Source of the DNA: an uncultured SAR116 cluster alpha proteobacterium
GTDB taxonomy: Bacteria > Pseudomonadota > Alphaproteobacteria > Puniceispirillales > Marisalimonadaceae
Direction of reading: 5' to 3'
Assembly (NCBI GenBank): GCA_902619485.1
Contig: CACNEF010000001.1
Span: 62,001 to 126,000 of the forward strand
DNA length: 64,000 nucleotides
In this document: piece by piece, positions 1 through 8,501 of the stretch
How the letters are laid out: every line of letters begins with the position of its first letter
Position numbering within the stretch: the first letter of the stretch is position 1
Made by a program: the position numbers and the translations under genes
Notes under the pieces: generated by a model
What the model was told of the DNA's origin: nothing
What the model saw: only the letters and a program-made list of their open reading frames with translations
Databases searched by the model: none

Positions 1-337
1 TTAAGTGTCTTCCAGTCTCTCTACATGTTTGGTGTAAGTTATCAAGAGGAGACCCCGATAATTCTAATTGTCCACCAGGTTCAAGAGAAATTGACGCACC
101 AGTTTCATCTTTTAAGGCAATCGTATTGTTTTTTTCTAAAATTTTTTCCCAATTATTTTCTTTTGCAAGATTATTTAATAGTTCACTTACACCTGATTTA
201 CCAAAATAACCAACTCTTTCTAAGTTATTTAAATGAAAAACAAATTTTTCATGTTCCGTACCTATTTTCCAATCTTCTCTTTTTTTTTCACCTTCTTTAA
301 ACCAATTCATGAGGTGTTCTTTTTTTAATCTTGGCAT
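1..337 (-). CDS. gshA: Glutamate-cysteine ligase, N-terminal fragment (runs off window)
   Basis: This is not in the ORF track because its 3' end lies outside the window. Reading the minus strand from ATG at 337 gives about 112 residues starting MPRLKKEHLMNWF. The stretch GTEHEKFVF followed by ISLEPGGQLELSGSPL is the ATP/glutamate-binding signature of the plant/alphaproteobacterial type of glutamate-cysteine ligase, the cytosolic enzyme for the first step of glutathione synthesis. The frame is open to base 1, so the remaining three quarters of the usual roughly 450-residue protein should follow to the left. Family assignment is confident. Nothing suggests truncation other than the window edge. 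Confidence 0.9.
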   Translation of the reverse strand, partial: MPRLKKEHLMNWFKEGEKKREDWKIGTEHEKFVFHLNNLERVGYFGKSGVSELLNNLAKENNWEKILEKNNTIALKDETGASISLEPGGQLELSGSPLDNLHQTCRETGRHL

Positions 338-433
338 TTAGATCTCATATTTAGATTATGGTATAAATTGAAAATATTAACACTTAATATTTTATAGTAT
401 TTCTAACCTATATTGAACTTAATTATACGATTA

Positions 434-1189
434 TTAATTATTTTTTATATCTCCATTTAAAAAGTGCCAAAAAGAAAGAGCAGTAATTACTGCTGTATCA
501 GATCTCAAAATTCTAGGTCCTAGATCAATTGGTCTTATAAACTTCTTTTCTCTCAAATAATTTGTTTCATTTGCACTGAAACCACCTTCAGGACCCACTA
601 GAATAGCACCAAAAGACTTTGTTGATAGATTTTGAAAATCTATTTTGACGGCATCATTGTTTCTAATCGTTTCGTCACAAAAAAATATAATTCGATCATT
701 ATCCCAATTAGGAATTAAATCTTTAAGTTTCTTTACAGCACAGACTTCAGGGATAGTTATGCGTTCGCATTGTTCAGAAGATTCAATAGCTATATCTTGC
801 ATTCTTTTTAGATTTAAATTTTTTGTAATAGTGCGTTCTGTAATTACAGGGATAATTTTAGATACTCCCAATTCAGTTGCCTTTTGCACTATATATTCAG
901 TTGGAGATTTTTTAACTGGTGCAAATAATAACCAAATATCATTGTCAATTTGGACATCTCGTGTTTTTTTAATAATATCAATAATAATTGTATTTTTATA
1001 AATTTCAGAAATTTTAGCCAAAAACTCACCATTAACGCCATTGAAAACTAAAATTGAATCATCAATTTTTTTTCTCATTACATTTATTAAATAATGCACT
1101 TGCTTATTTTCTAATTTAACTGGACTTTTTAAAGATATTTTTCCTGGAAAATAAAGTCTGATTTTAGCTTTATAAGATAAGTCTAACAT
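434..1189 (-). CDS. rsmE: 16S rRNA (uracil-1498-N3)-methyltransferase RsmE
   Basis: This SPOUT-class methyltransferase methylates U1498 of 16S rRNA using S-adenosylmethionine. The family signatures are KATELGV, ESSEQCER, the knot segment LVGPEGGFSANE, and the C-terminal LGPRILRSDTAVITAL. The ORF track begins at ATG 1228, but the first 13 residues are not family-like. ATG 1189 begins MLDLSYKAKIRLYF, which fits the usual RsmE N-terminus, and it frees an intergenic promoter space before the divergent ubiA. Neither start has a clear Shine-Dalgarno. The gene lies next to gshA on the same strand with a 96-bp gap, as in many alphaproteobacteria. Confidence 0.92.
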   Translation of the reverse strand: MLDLSYKAKIRLYFPGKISLKSPVKLENKQVHYLINVMRKKIDDSILVFNGVNGEFLAKISEIYKNTIIIDIIKKTRDVQIDNDIWLLFAPVKKSPTEYIVQKATELGVSKIIPVITERTITKNLNLKRMQDIAIESSEQCERITIPEVCAVKKLKDLIPNWDNDRIIFFCDETIRNNDAVKIDFQNLSTKSFGAILVGPEGGFSANETNYLREKKFIRPIDLGPRILRSDTAVITALSFWHFLNGDIKNN

Positions 1190-1263
1190 TACAAAACCGT
1201 ATAACTGTAAATTAATTTCACTGCTCATTGATTACAATAAAGTATAATGATATTGCATTATTT

Positions 1264-2178
1264 ATGAATATACCCAAACAAAATAATTCTGACATGCTAG
1301 ATAGTGGTTGGTGGGACATATTACCTAAGCATTATATTAAATGGATAAGATTGGGAAGATTTGACAGACCAGTCGGTTTTTGGCTTCTTCTTCTACCTGG
1401 GTGGTGGGTGCTTCCATTAACAAATTTAGATTTAATAAACTGTATAAAACTAATGTTTGTTTTCTTAATAGGGTCAATTGTAATGAGAGCTGCCGGATGT
1501 ACTATTAATGATATGTGGGACAAAGATATTGATAAAAAAATTTCTAGAACAAAAAAAAGACCGCTTGCTAGTGGTGAAATTTCAATTTTACATGCAACCT
1601 ATTTTTTAATTACAATGTTACTAATTGGTTTAATTTGTCTATATCAATTAAATATCAAGACTTGGTTTGTAGCTGTCTCAGCCATACCTCTAGTTATTCT
1701 ATATCCCTTGGCTAAAAGATTTACAAAATGGCCACAAATTATATTAGGATTAACCTTTAGTTGGGCTGTCCCAACAGCTTGGTCTGCTGCAAATGAAGAG
1801 TGGAATTTAGGAATATTCTTTATGTATTTGGCAACTGTGTTCTGGATCATTGGATATGACACAATTTATGGATGCCAGGATAAAAATGAAGATGAAATTT
1901 TTGGTATTAAAAATTCAGCAGTTTCAGCTAAAAACTTCTTAACTCTTTTTGTAGGATGTTCTTATAGTTTTATGTTTTGCTTATTAATTATTAGTGGATA
2001 TTTATTAAACAATAATATCTTTTGGTACATTGGTGTATCGATTTGTGGATTGCATCTTGCTAATCAAGTAAGAAAAATAAAAAACATAGAACAGCACAAC
2101 CCACTGCAAATATTTAAATCAAATATCGTCCTTGGTTTATTTTTAACATTATCATCTCTAGGAAATCATGTAAGCTAA
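1264..2178 (+). CDS. ubiA: 4-hydroxybenzoate polyprenyltransferase UbiA
   Basis: This integral membrane prenyltransferase attaches the polyprenyl tail to 4-hydroxybenzoate in ubiquinone synthesis. It has both aspartate-rich Mg-diphosphate motifs: NDMWDKDID with the following RTKKRPLASG, and DTIYGCQDKNED. Several hydrophobic helices separate them. The ORF track starts at a TTG (1228) that overlaps the alternative start of rsmE. The ATG at 1264 leaves about 305 residues and the usual amphipathic N-terminus before LGRFDRPVGFWLLLLPGWW, so I prefer it. It ends 11 bp from the convergent blh gene. Identity as UbiA is well supported. Confidence 0.93.
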   Translation: MNIPKQNNSDMLDSGWWDILPKHYIKWIRLGRFDRPVGFWLLLLPGWWVLPLTNLDLINCIKLMFVFLIGSIVMRAAGCTINDMWDKDIDKKISRTKKRPLASGEISILHATYFLITMLLIGLICLYQLNIKTWFVAVSAIPLVILYPLAKRFTKWPQIILGLTFSWAVPTAWSAANEEWNLGIFFMYLATVFWIIGYDTIYGCQDKNEDEIFGIKNSAVSAKNFLTLFVGCSYSFMFCLLIISGYLLNNNIFWYIGVSICGLHLANQVRKIKNIEQHNPLQIFKSNIVLGLFLTLSSLGNHVS

Positions 2179-2189
2179 TAACAGAGGTT

Positions 2190-3011
2190 TTAAACTTTAT
2201 ACTTTAACCTAAACACACCGTCTACTAAAATCATATGTGGGAAAGTTAACGCTGCCAAACCAATAAAAGTTACTTTTATAATTGTATCTGTATATGAATA
2301 TAAATTTAGTAAAATATAATATACAGTTCCGCCACCTAACCAACTCAATACAGAAAAAATAATCATTAGGTACAATATTTTTTTCTTTTCCATAAAGTTA
2401 AGTAATGTTGGTATAATTCTTTTAAAATGGTGAATGCTGTGAATAAGACAAAAATATATTGCAAAAGCTGGCAAAGGGGGAAAAAGTGATATCACTAAAA
2501 CCATTACAGTAAATAATTTAATATAATTTTTAGAGAAAGTAATTTTTTTATAATTAAATAACATTAAAATTAATGAGAAAGTCCATACTAAAAGAGCCAT
2601 ATAAAGAAATTGCCACAATAAATACAATTGATTACCAGATAAAATTGAAAAGAGATGATTAACTTCATCTTTGTTAAAAAAAATTATGCCCAATACTACC
2701 ACCCCCCCATGAGCATAACCACAGATATAATATAAAGTATTATTTTTCCAATTTAAATCACCACAACCAAAATGAAAAATACTTAGTATTAAGAACAAAA
2801 TGAGGGAGAAAACTGGTAAAAAATACCAGAGAACAACAATTAATGAACCGACAAATAAATATGTAATTATAAATCGTACCTGCAAATAAAAACTTTTCGT
2901 AAAACCTAATGTAACAGAGATGGCACCATCAAGAGCTCCATGGGGAATACCCATAAAAATAATAAAAAATAATGAGATATAATCTAACCAATCTAAGGTA
3001 AATTGAACCAT
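2190..3011 (-). CDS. blh: Beta-carotene 15,15'-dioxygenase, Brp/Blh family
   Basis: This is a membrane enzyme that cleaves beta-carotene into two molecules of all-trans retinal, the opsin chromophore. The histidine motifs of the Brp/Blh family are present in order: GIPHGALDG near the N-terminus, HFGCGD, YAHGG, and HSIHHFKR in the second half, each within or beside hydrophobic segments. It is the last gene of the crtI-crtB-crtY-blh run, and its start overlaps the end of crtY by 19 bp, implying translational coupling. With proteorhodopsin 3.5 kb upstream its role is clear from context as well as sequence. Length (273 residues) is normal. Confidence 0.93.
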   Translation of the reverse strand: MVQFTLDWLDYISLFFIIFMGIPHGALDGAISVTLGFTKSFYLQVRFIITYLFVGSLIVVLWYFLPVFSLILFLILSIFHFGCGDLNWKNNTLYYICGYAHGGVVVLGIIFFNKDEVNHLFSILSGNQLYLLWQFLYMALLVWTFSLILMLFNYKKITFSKNYIKLFTVMVLVISLFPPLPAFAIYFCLIHSIHHFKRIIPTLLNFMEKKKILYLMIIFSVLSWLGGGTVYYILLNLYSYTDTIIKVTFIGLAALTFPHMILVDGVFRLKYKV

Positions 3012-4108
3012 TTACGATACACAACATAAAAAAATGATTTAATAAATGGTATTTTAGGCATTGAAATAATTATTTTGCAAGTTGTTAATAGTGAAGCATT
3101 TCCAGACATAAATTTAGCCATTTCATCACCATTTAAAATTCTGCCTAAACTTGAAAAAATTTTGGAAGCTAAGATAGGATACTCATTGATAACATTTATA
3201 AATATTTCATCTAAAAATAAATCAATAGCATTATGAATTTGTGTATTAATTTTTTTTCTATTTTTTATTTGGCTAATTATTTGAAATGCCTGTTTTTGAA
3301 TAAAAGTAAAAGCATATCCTGAAGAAGGTCTTACTGCCCCACCTCTTGTACCAATATTAAAAAATTCTCTAGATACACAAGAAATATAATGCATGGGAAT
3401 AATACCTTTTTCATGATCACTCTTTGTGAACTTGACTAAGTTAAAATATTTTTTGAGATATTTTGAAATTTCAGCTGAATAAAATTCTTTGTTCTCAACT
3501 GTTTTTGAAAACATTGTAGATTCAACCAATGCTTTCCGTTTACTAAATGGTAGTAGGTAAATAAAATGCATACCTCTTGACTGATCACATCTGAAATCCA
3601 TTAATGTTACTATATCTTGATCAAATACATCTTTCTCAGAAGTAACTACAAATCCTTCAAAGTGCTGCAACAAAATATTGTTCGGAATTTTAGGTGGTCT
3701 ACTATCAAATACTAAATCACCATTAATTTTCTTATTCTTAACAAATAATTGACCATCTTTTTCAAGTACATCATTTTCTAAAATGGTATATTTTTGACTT
3801 GGAAGTTGTTTTTTACATATACCCAACCATTTTTTCCTTTTTATCACACAATAAGGATGTTTAACTGACGTTAGAATATGTTTAGAGTCATTAGTATTGA
3901 TTGACCATTTAGACCACACATGATTTGCTTTTTTATAAGCATCATCATTAATTTTTACTTTCCAAAATCCCCAAAAATGATCTTTATTAGTTTTATTTTT
4001 GTTACCTATAAATAAATTAAATTTGTAGTTAGGTAAGTTGTGAATTAATCTAGCTAATGATAATGCTGCACAACCACCTCCAATAATGTTAATTTCCTTT
4101 TTTATCAT
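2993..4108 (-). CDS. crtY: Lycopene beta-cyclase CrtY
   Basis: This is an FAD/NAD-dependent lycopene cyclase that converts lycopene to beta-carotene. The N-terminal dinucleotide-binding motif NIIGGGCAALSLARL is followed by DHFWGFW, and further on come LMDFRCDQ, the FIYLLPFS segment and GTRGGAVRPSSGYAF, all typical of the bacterial CrtY family. At 371 residues it is of normal length. It overlaps crtB upstream by 20 bp and blh downstream by 19 bp, so the three form a tightly coupled translation unit. The C-terminal part is hydrophobic, consistent with membrane association. Confidence 0.93.
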   Translation of the reverse strand: MIKKEINIIGGGCAALSLARLIHNLPNYKFNLFIGNKNKTNKDHFWGFWKVKINDDAYKKANHVWSKWSINTNDSKHILTSVKHPYCVIKRKKWLGICKKQLPSQKYTILENDVLEKDGQLFVKNKKINGDLVFDSRPPKIPNNILLQHFEGFVVTSEKDVFDQDIVTLMDFRCDQSRGMHFIYLLPFSKRKALVESTMFSKTVENKEFYSAEISKYLKKYFNLVKFTKSDHEKGIIPMHYISCVSREFFNIGTRGGAVRPSSGYAFTFIQKQAFQIISQIKNRKKINTQIHNAIDLFLDEIFINVINEYPILASKIFSSLGRILNGDEMAKFMSGNASLLTTCKIIISMPKIPFIKSFFYVVYRKWFNLP

Positions 4109-5009
4109 TCACTAAATTTTCTAAATAAATATGTAGTTCAGAATTATGCATTTTCTTGTTTCTTAAATAAAAAATCTCTTTAAAAGTCTTAAATAGTGTA
4201 ATTTTTATTTTCGAGAAGATTGATGTTATTTGCCTTCCATTTTGCCAATTGTAATTTTCATTTTCTAACTGCACCCCAATCTCTCTATAAACTCCTGATG
4301 CTACAGAAATTGCAACCCTTGTATTAAAGGGCAGAAAGGTGAAACCTTTTTCTCCACTCAAATAATATTGTTCAGCTAGAATTAATAATTTTTTAATACC
4401 TTTTGAAATCATATGAATTTTTTTTAAGTCATTAGTTTTAGCTGCTAAAACTATTTCTTTAGGTGAAATATTCTGAACCCAGCTCCCAGGTAAATATCGT
4501 CTTCCCATTTTAGCGTCTTCTAAAATATCTCTTGCAATATTTGTAAGCTGCATAGCTATTCCGAGATCTATAGCAAATGATTTAGCAAGACCATTATTAC
4601 ACTTTAAAGCATCACACATCATTATTCCAACAGTTCCAGCAACATGATAAGAATATCTAATTAACTCTTCTTCCTGCTCAAATAAAACACCCTTTTGATC
4701 TAAAATAAGTCCATCAATTAAATCTATTACTACTTTTCTAGAAGATGATTTTAAAAATTTAGGATACTTAATTGAATAATTATTTTCTAGTTCTGTAATT
4801 GTATGTTTTTTAATTATGGATTTAATATTAATGAGATGATTATGGGAATTAGCTTCACCACTATCTGCTATGTCATCTAAAATTCTACAAAAACTATATA
4901 ACTCAGCCGCCCTATTAATGCATTCTTTTTTCAAGAACTTACCAGCCCAATGAAAACTTTTGCCATTTTTTTTTAGCACTATTTTGTCATCATCAATATG
5001 GCAATCCAT
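4089..5009 (-). CDS. crtB: Phytoene synthase CrtB
   Basis: This enzyme condenses two geranylgeranyl diphosphates to phytoene, the first committed step to carotenoids. It shows both aspartate-rich signatures of squalene/phytoene synthases: RILDDIADSGE (first DxxxD) and QLTNIARDILEDAKMGRRYLP (second). Length is 306 residues. It lies 11 bp downstream of crtI and overlaps crtY. The supplier of its substrate (crtE, GGPP synthase) is not in this window, so the precursor must come from a gene elsewhere. The N-terminus is slightly diverged (MDCHIDDDKIV) but the catalytic core is complete. Confidence 0.93.
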   Translation of the reverse strand: MDCHIDDDKIVLKKNGKSFHWAGKFLKKECINRAAELYSFCRILDDIADSGEANSHNHLINIKSIIKKHTITELENNYSIKYPKFLKSSSRKVVIDLIDGLILDQKGVLFEQEEELIRYSYHVAGTVGIMMCDALKCNNGLAKSFAIDLGIAMQLTNIARDILEDAKMGRRYLPGSWVQNISPKEIVLAAKTNDLKKIHMISKGIKKLLILAEQYYLSGEKGFTFLPFNTRVAISVASGVYREIGVQLENENYNWQNGRQITSIFSKIKITLFKTFKEIFYLRNKKMHNSELHIYLENLVNDKKGN

Positions 5010-5020
5010 ATAAAGCTCTT

Positions 5021-6517
5021 TTATCTTAATAAACTTTCGACTACTTTTGCAGATGATAATACACCCGGAATACCAGCACCAGGATGAGCTCCAGCTGCAG
5101 CAAAGAATAAATTATCAATATGAGGATCTTTATTATGATATCGAAACCATGCAGATTGTGAAAAATTTGGTGCTATTGAAAACCCCGCACCATGAGTAGA
5201 ACGGTAATCATTTTTAAAATCAACTGGAGTCATGTAAAATTCGTCACAAATATTATTTTTTAATTCTGGTAAAATTGTACTATCTAATGCGTTTACAATT
5301 CTGTCTTTAAGTTTATCACCTTCAATTGCCCAATTAATATTTCCTTGTAAATTAGGAACAGGACAAAGAACATAAATGCTATCACATCCTTTTGGTGCAA
5401 AACTTTCATCAGTTGCAGTTGGTCTATGTATATATAATGAAAAATCTTCACTTAAAATTTTGTTATCAAAAATATCAGTTAATAACCCTTTAAATCTTTT
5501 ACTTAACCAAATTGAATGATGAGCTATATTTAGATATTGTTTTTTAGTTCCAAAGAACAAAACAAACATTCCGAAAGAATAACTGGTAAATCTTTCTGGT
5601 AGAAATTTTTTTCTTTTTTTTCTTTTTGATTTCAAGATTTCATTATAGAAGGTAGGTGGATCACCATTAAAAACAAAATTATCAGCATGAAATGTATTGC
5701 CATTCATGCATTCAATTTTTTCAATTTTACCATTTATTTCAAAAGCATTTTTTATGTCTGTATTGTATTTAATTTCAACACCAGTCCGCTGTAATAAGTT
5801 CGTTAACTCTTCAACAAGTTTTCCAGTACCACCCATACTAAAATAAACTCCCCAATTTCTTTCTAAAAAATGTATAAGTGCATAAATGGAAGTAGTAGAA
5901 AAAGGATTTCCTCCAACTAACAATGGATGTATAGAAAAAGCTGCTCTTAAATTTGGATTTTTGATATATTTATTTACTAATTGGGAAACTGTTAAATAAC
6001 TTTTCAATTTTATTAATGCCGGTACTTGTTTCATCATATAAAAAAAAGAGTTAAAAGGTTTATCTGATAATTTTGTAAAACCAACATCAAAAATTGCTTT
6101 GGAAGCTTTTAATAATTTATAATAATTGTTTGCATCTTCAATTGAAAATCTTTTCATTTCATTTTCAGTTTTTTTTATACTTTCTGAATAATCAAAAGTT
6201 TGACCATCATGAAAATGAAACCTGTACCAAGGTTCTAAAGGTTTAAACTTAATATATTCTTCTCTTTTCTCGTTGAATAGTTCAAAAAGTTCATCAAATA
6301 AAAAAGGAGCTGTTATTACAGTTGGACCAGCATCGTGTTTGAAACCGTTTTTTTTAAAAACTTGCGCTCTTCCTCCTAAAGAACCTAATCTTTCTAACAA
6401 AGTAACTTGATGACCCAGGGCTCTTAATCTAAGAGCAGTTGCTATACCACCAAAACCACCGCCAATTACAATACTTCTAAGTTTTTTATTAATTTGTTTT
6501 TTTTCAGATAAATTCAT
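5021..6517 (-). CDS. crtI: Phytoene desaturase CrtI
   Basis: This FAD-dependent desaturase converts phytoene to lycopene. The N-terminal Rossmann motif VIGGGFGGIATALRLRALG is followed by LLERLGSLGGRA and the KHDAGPTVIT segment. The C-terminal FAD-contact motif is FFAAAGAHPGAGIPGVL. These are diagnostic of the CrtI family, and the 498-residue length is normal. It is the first gene after the terminator downstream of proteorhodopsin, so its expression probably depends on read-through from the opsin promoter or on a weak local promoter; I see no convincing promoter in the 72 bp between them. The ATG follows a poor Shine-Dalgarno. Confidence 0.94.
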   Translation of the reverse strand: MNLSEKKQINKKLRSIVIGGGFGGIATALRLRALGHQVTLLERLGSLGGRAQVFKKNGFKHDAGPTVITAPFLFDELFELFNEKREEYIKFKPLEPWYRFHFHDGQTFDYSESIKKTENEMKRFSIEDANNYYKLLKASKAIFDVGFTKLSDKPFNSFFYMMKQVPALIKLKSYLTVSQLVNKYIKNPNLRAAFSIHPLLVGGNPFSTTSIYALIHFLERNWGVYFSMGGTGKLVEELTNLLQRTGVEIKYNTDIKNAFEINGKIEKIECMNGNTFHADNFVFNGDPPTFYNEILKSKRKKRKKFLPERFTSYSFGMFVLFFGTKKQYLNIAHHSIWLSKRFKGLLTDIFDNKILSEDFSLYIHRPTATDESFAPKGCDSIYVLCPVPNLQGNINWAIEGDKLKDRIVNALDSTILPELKNNICDEFYMTPVDFKNDYRSTHGAGFSIAPNFSQSAWFRYHNKDPHIDNLFFAAAGAHPGAGIPGVLSSAKVVESLLR

Positions 6518-6535
6518 TTAAATTGTTAACCATAT

Positions 6536-6570
6536 AAAAAAAAAGCCTGTAGGTTTGCCTACAGGCTTTT
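6536..6570 (-). terminator. Rho-independent terminator between proteorhodopsin and crtI
   Basis: On the minus strand, 20 to 50 bases after the opsin stop codon, the sequence AAAAGCCTGTAGG, a four-base loop, and CCTACAGGC form a perfect nine-base-pair GC-containing stem. It is followed by nine consecutive U residues in the transcript. This is a textbook intrinsic terminator and is far stronger than anything else seen in the window. It should end most proteorhodopsin transcripts, so crtI-crtB-crtY-blh would be expressed at a lower level by read-through. Confidence 0.9.
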
Positions 6571-6589
6571 GATTTAATTTTTTTTATGC

Positions 6590-7354
6590 TTACGCATCGG
6601 ATTCTGTGGTTGCTGCTGCCCATATCGCTAAACAAAAAGCAATTTTGTTAATAACATCTGCAATGTTATAAATAAAATTTAAGCTGTTTGCATCAGCACC
6701 ACCAGCCATATAACCCATGAAATAACCAATTGGGTAAATAGCCCAACCAATTGTCACAATCCATTTCATTGTGTTAAAAGCTGATTGAACGGATTCAGGT
6801 GCACTTTCTGCACTTACTTTACTAGCTTCACCAGCAAATATTTCATATAGAATGAATATCCATCCAGCCATTCCAACTACAAAACCAATAGTTGCATTTA
6901 TAAAACCAGCCTCACCTAGATATCCACCAATTAACATTACTAAAGATCCAAGAAATAATCTCCAGAACACGCCACCAGCAACTGCTGTACATGCTGCTAA
7001 AATCAAGTAGAATTCTATCATTTGAAGTGGAACTGTAATTATCCAATCTACATATCTAAATACAGTTGGTGATTCTCCCGTGGCTGCCCAAATTTCTCTC
7101 ATGTAGAAATAGTGAACTCCAGCAACTAAAGTAACAAGAGCACCAACAACTAGAGATGTTCTCCACTTGCCTTTAACTCTCAATGATTCCATTAAGAAAA
7201 AAACAGTTGCTGCAACCATGGAAATAGATATTATCCAGAAACTTATACCAACAGCATCACCTGGGTCTAGATTATTACCGTGTGACCCTGCAAATGAAAG
7301 TGTTGGAAGTAAGGCTAAAAAACTAGCCGGTATTAAATATTTTAAAAAAGACAT
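6590..7354 (-). CDS. Proteorhodopsin, blue-tuned proton pump
   Basis: This is a seven-helix retinal protein of the inner membrane that pumps protons outward in light. A short signal peptide (about residues 1-22, ending LSFAG) precedes the helices. Aligned by eye to green proteorhodopsin with a constant offset of six, the functional residues are H81 (H75), the proton acceptor D103 (D97) in RYVDW, the donor E114 (E108), and the Schiff-base lysine K237 (K231) in NIADVINK. The spectral-tuning position is Q111 (L105 in the green form), which predicts blue absorption. D and E at the two carboxylate positions argue for a proton rather than a sodium or chloride pump. It has a strong AAGGGGAG ribosome site. 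Confidence 0.97.
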   Translation of the reverse strand: MSFLKYLIPASFLALLPTLSFAGSHGNNLDPGDAVGISFWIISISMVAATVFFLMESLRVKGKWRTSLVVGALVTLVAGVHYFYMREIWAATGESPTVFRYVDWIITVPLQMIEFYLILAACTAVAGGVFWRLFLGSLVMLIGGYLGEAGFINATIGFVVGMAGWIFILYEIFAGEASKVSAESAPESVQSAFNTMKWIVTIGWAIYPIGYFMGYMAGGADANSLNFIYNIADVINKIAFCLAIWAAATTESDA

Positions 7355-7361
7355 TTATAAA

Positions 7362-7369
7362 CTCCCCTT
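7362..7369 (-). promoter_or_regulatory. Strong Shine-Dalgarno of proteorhodopsin
   Basis: Read on the minus strand, AAGGGGAG lies about seven bases before the opsin ATG. Most genes in this window have weak or no Shine-Dalgarno sequences, so this one fits a highly translated gene and fixes the start codon at 7354. Confidence 0.8.
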
Positions 7370-7389
7370 ATACTTGTCATGTTTAATTT

Positions 7390-7403
7390 CTAGCAACTGC
7401 TAG
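7390..7403 (-). promoter_or_regulatory. Inverted repeat in the proteorhodopsin leader
   Basis: CTAGCA-AC-TGCTAG is a perfect six-base inverted repeat with a two-base centre, 36 to 49 bases upstream of the opsin start codon. It is too short-looped to be a stable RNA hairpin, so a dimeric protein operator is a more likely reading. Chance occurrence in a 356-bp region cannot be excluded. The rest of the intergenic region (7404-7710) is very AT-rich. I could not place a convincing -35/-10 pair, although the opsin promoter must lie here. Confidence 0.35.
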
Positions 7404-7710
7404 ATTCAATGCAAAATAGCACTTTAGCCAAAACAATAAAAGGGAATTTGTGGTTAGGCAACAAATAAAAGTAATTTAAATGCATTTTTTTTTGGTGTTT
7501 TTTGTTAACTTATTGTTTTATAATGGTTTATTTTTTGATAACAATTATCATTTTCAATAAAAAATTAAGTAAATTTGTCTGTCTTAGGGGATTTAATGGT
7601 CAAATTTTACTAATTTTGTGTATTTTTTGTGTTCCCAAAAATTAAGATAAACATAACTTTTAATAGCAAAAAGATTTTTTAACCAAAAAAACCATATCTA
7701 ATAATTGAGA

Positions 7711-8487
7711 TTAAATTATTAAGTTACCACGAACACTTTTTTTTACAATTTCCCATTCAGGATTTTTTGGTTGTATTGCTTTACTCTTTAGCTTTTCATG
7801 AAGACTTATTCTGTAAGTTTTGTCTTTAACTACCTTGTCAATCCACTCTGGTAACCTGTTTTCTTCAATACCTAAACTATAAATTAAATATGATAATGCT
7901 TTTTTTTCACTAGTACTTTTTAATGTCATATTCTTAGCACTAATTTCGGATAACCTTTTAGGTTTATTGTCGTTAAATGGGAAAACACCTGCAATTGAGA
8001 TATATCCATATACTTGTTTTGTATATTCAAAATCTTTTATTTTAACAGTGTCTAACTTTAATTTCACAAAACTGTATGCAACTCCTAACGCTTCACTTAA
8101 ATGCATAATTTCTAATTGTTCTTCATTAAGCCATAATACATTAAGATCTACTTCAGTTCCTTTGCTTGGCCATTGGGTGGCTGGCATTGATCCATAGGCT
8201 GACAAAGACGCTGCATAAACTATATCAGAATCTATTAAAATAGCAGGCGTGACACAAATATCCTGATTTAATGAAAATTTTCTTTTTAATTGATATGGTG
8301 ATCTATTAGAGCCAACTGATAATATTGGTATTCTATTATTAAGGTTATCACAGATGCCTTTAATAAATTCACCCTTATAAAATGAAAAAGAATAATTGGG
8401 TGCAAAATATGGATAGTTTACAGCTCTATCAAATGACGAAAAATTAGGAAATAATTCTTTAGTAATTTTTTGATCATCATGTCTCAT
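7711..8487 (-). CDS. Conserved protein of unknown function, possible gamma-glutamylcyclotransferase-like fold
   Basis: I do not recognise this 258-residue protein with certainty. It has no signal peptide or membrane segment. About residue 55 it reads ILSVGSNRSPYQLKRKF, then YAASLSAYGSMPATQWPSKGTEVDLNVLWLNEEQL. The VGSN segment and the following beta-rich pattern recall the YGSN substrate loop of the GGCT/AIG2-like fold, but the catalytic glutamate cannot be identified by eye. It lies 14 bp downstream of argC on the same strand, so the two are probably co-transcribed. It is a real gene on codon use and length; the function is open. Confidence 0.8.
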   Translation of the reverse strand: MRHDDQKITKELFPNFSSFDRAVNYPYFAPNYSFSFYKGEFIKGICDNLNNRIPILSVGSNRSPYQLKRKFSLNQDICVTPAILIDSDIVYAASLSAYGSMPATQWPSKGTEVDLNVLWLNEEQLEIMHLSEALGVAYSFVKLKLDTVKIKDFEYTKQVYGYISIAGVFPFNDNKPKRLSEISAKNMTLKSTSEKKALSYLIYSLGIEENRLPEWIDKVVKDKTYRISLHEKLKSKAIQPKNPEWEIVKKSVRGNLII

Positions 8488-8501
8488 ATCAAATAATCTT
8501 T

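Noticed and set aside
1228-1263. TTG start of ubiA as given in the ORF track
   Set aside because: It overlaps the alternative rsmE start and adds a non-family N-terminus; ATG 1264 fits better.
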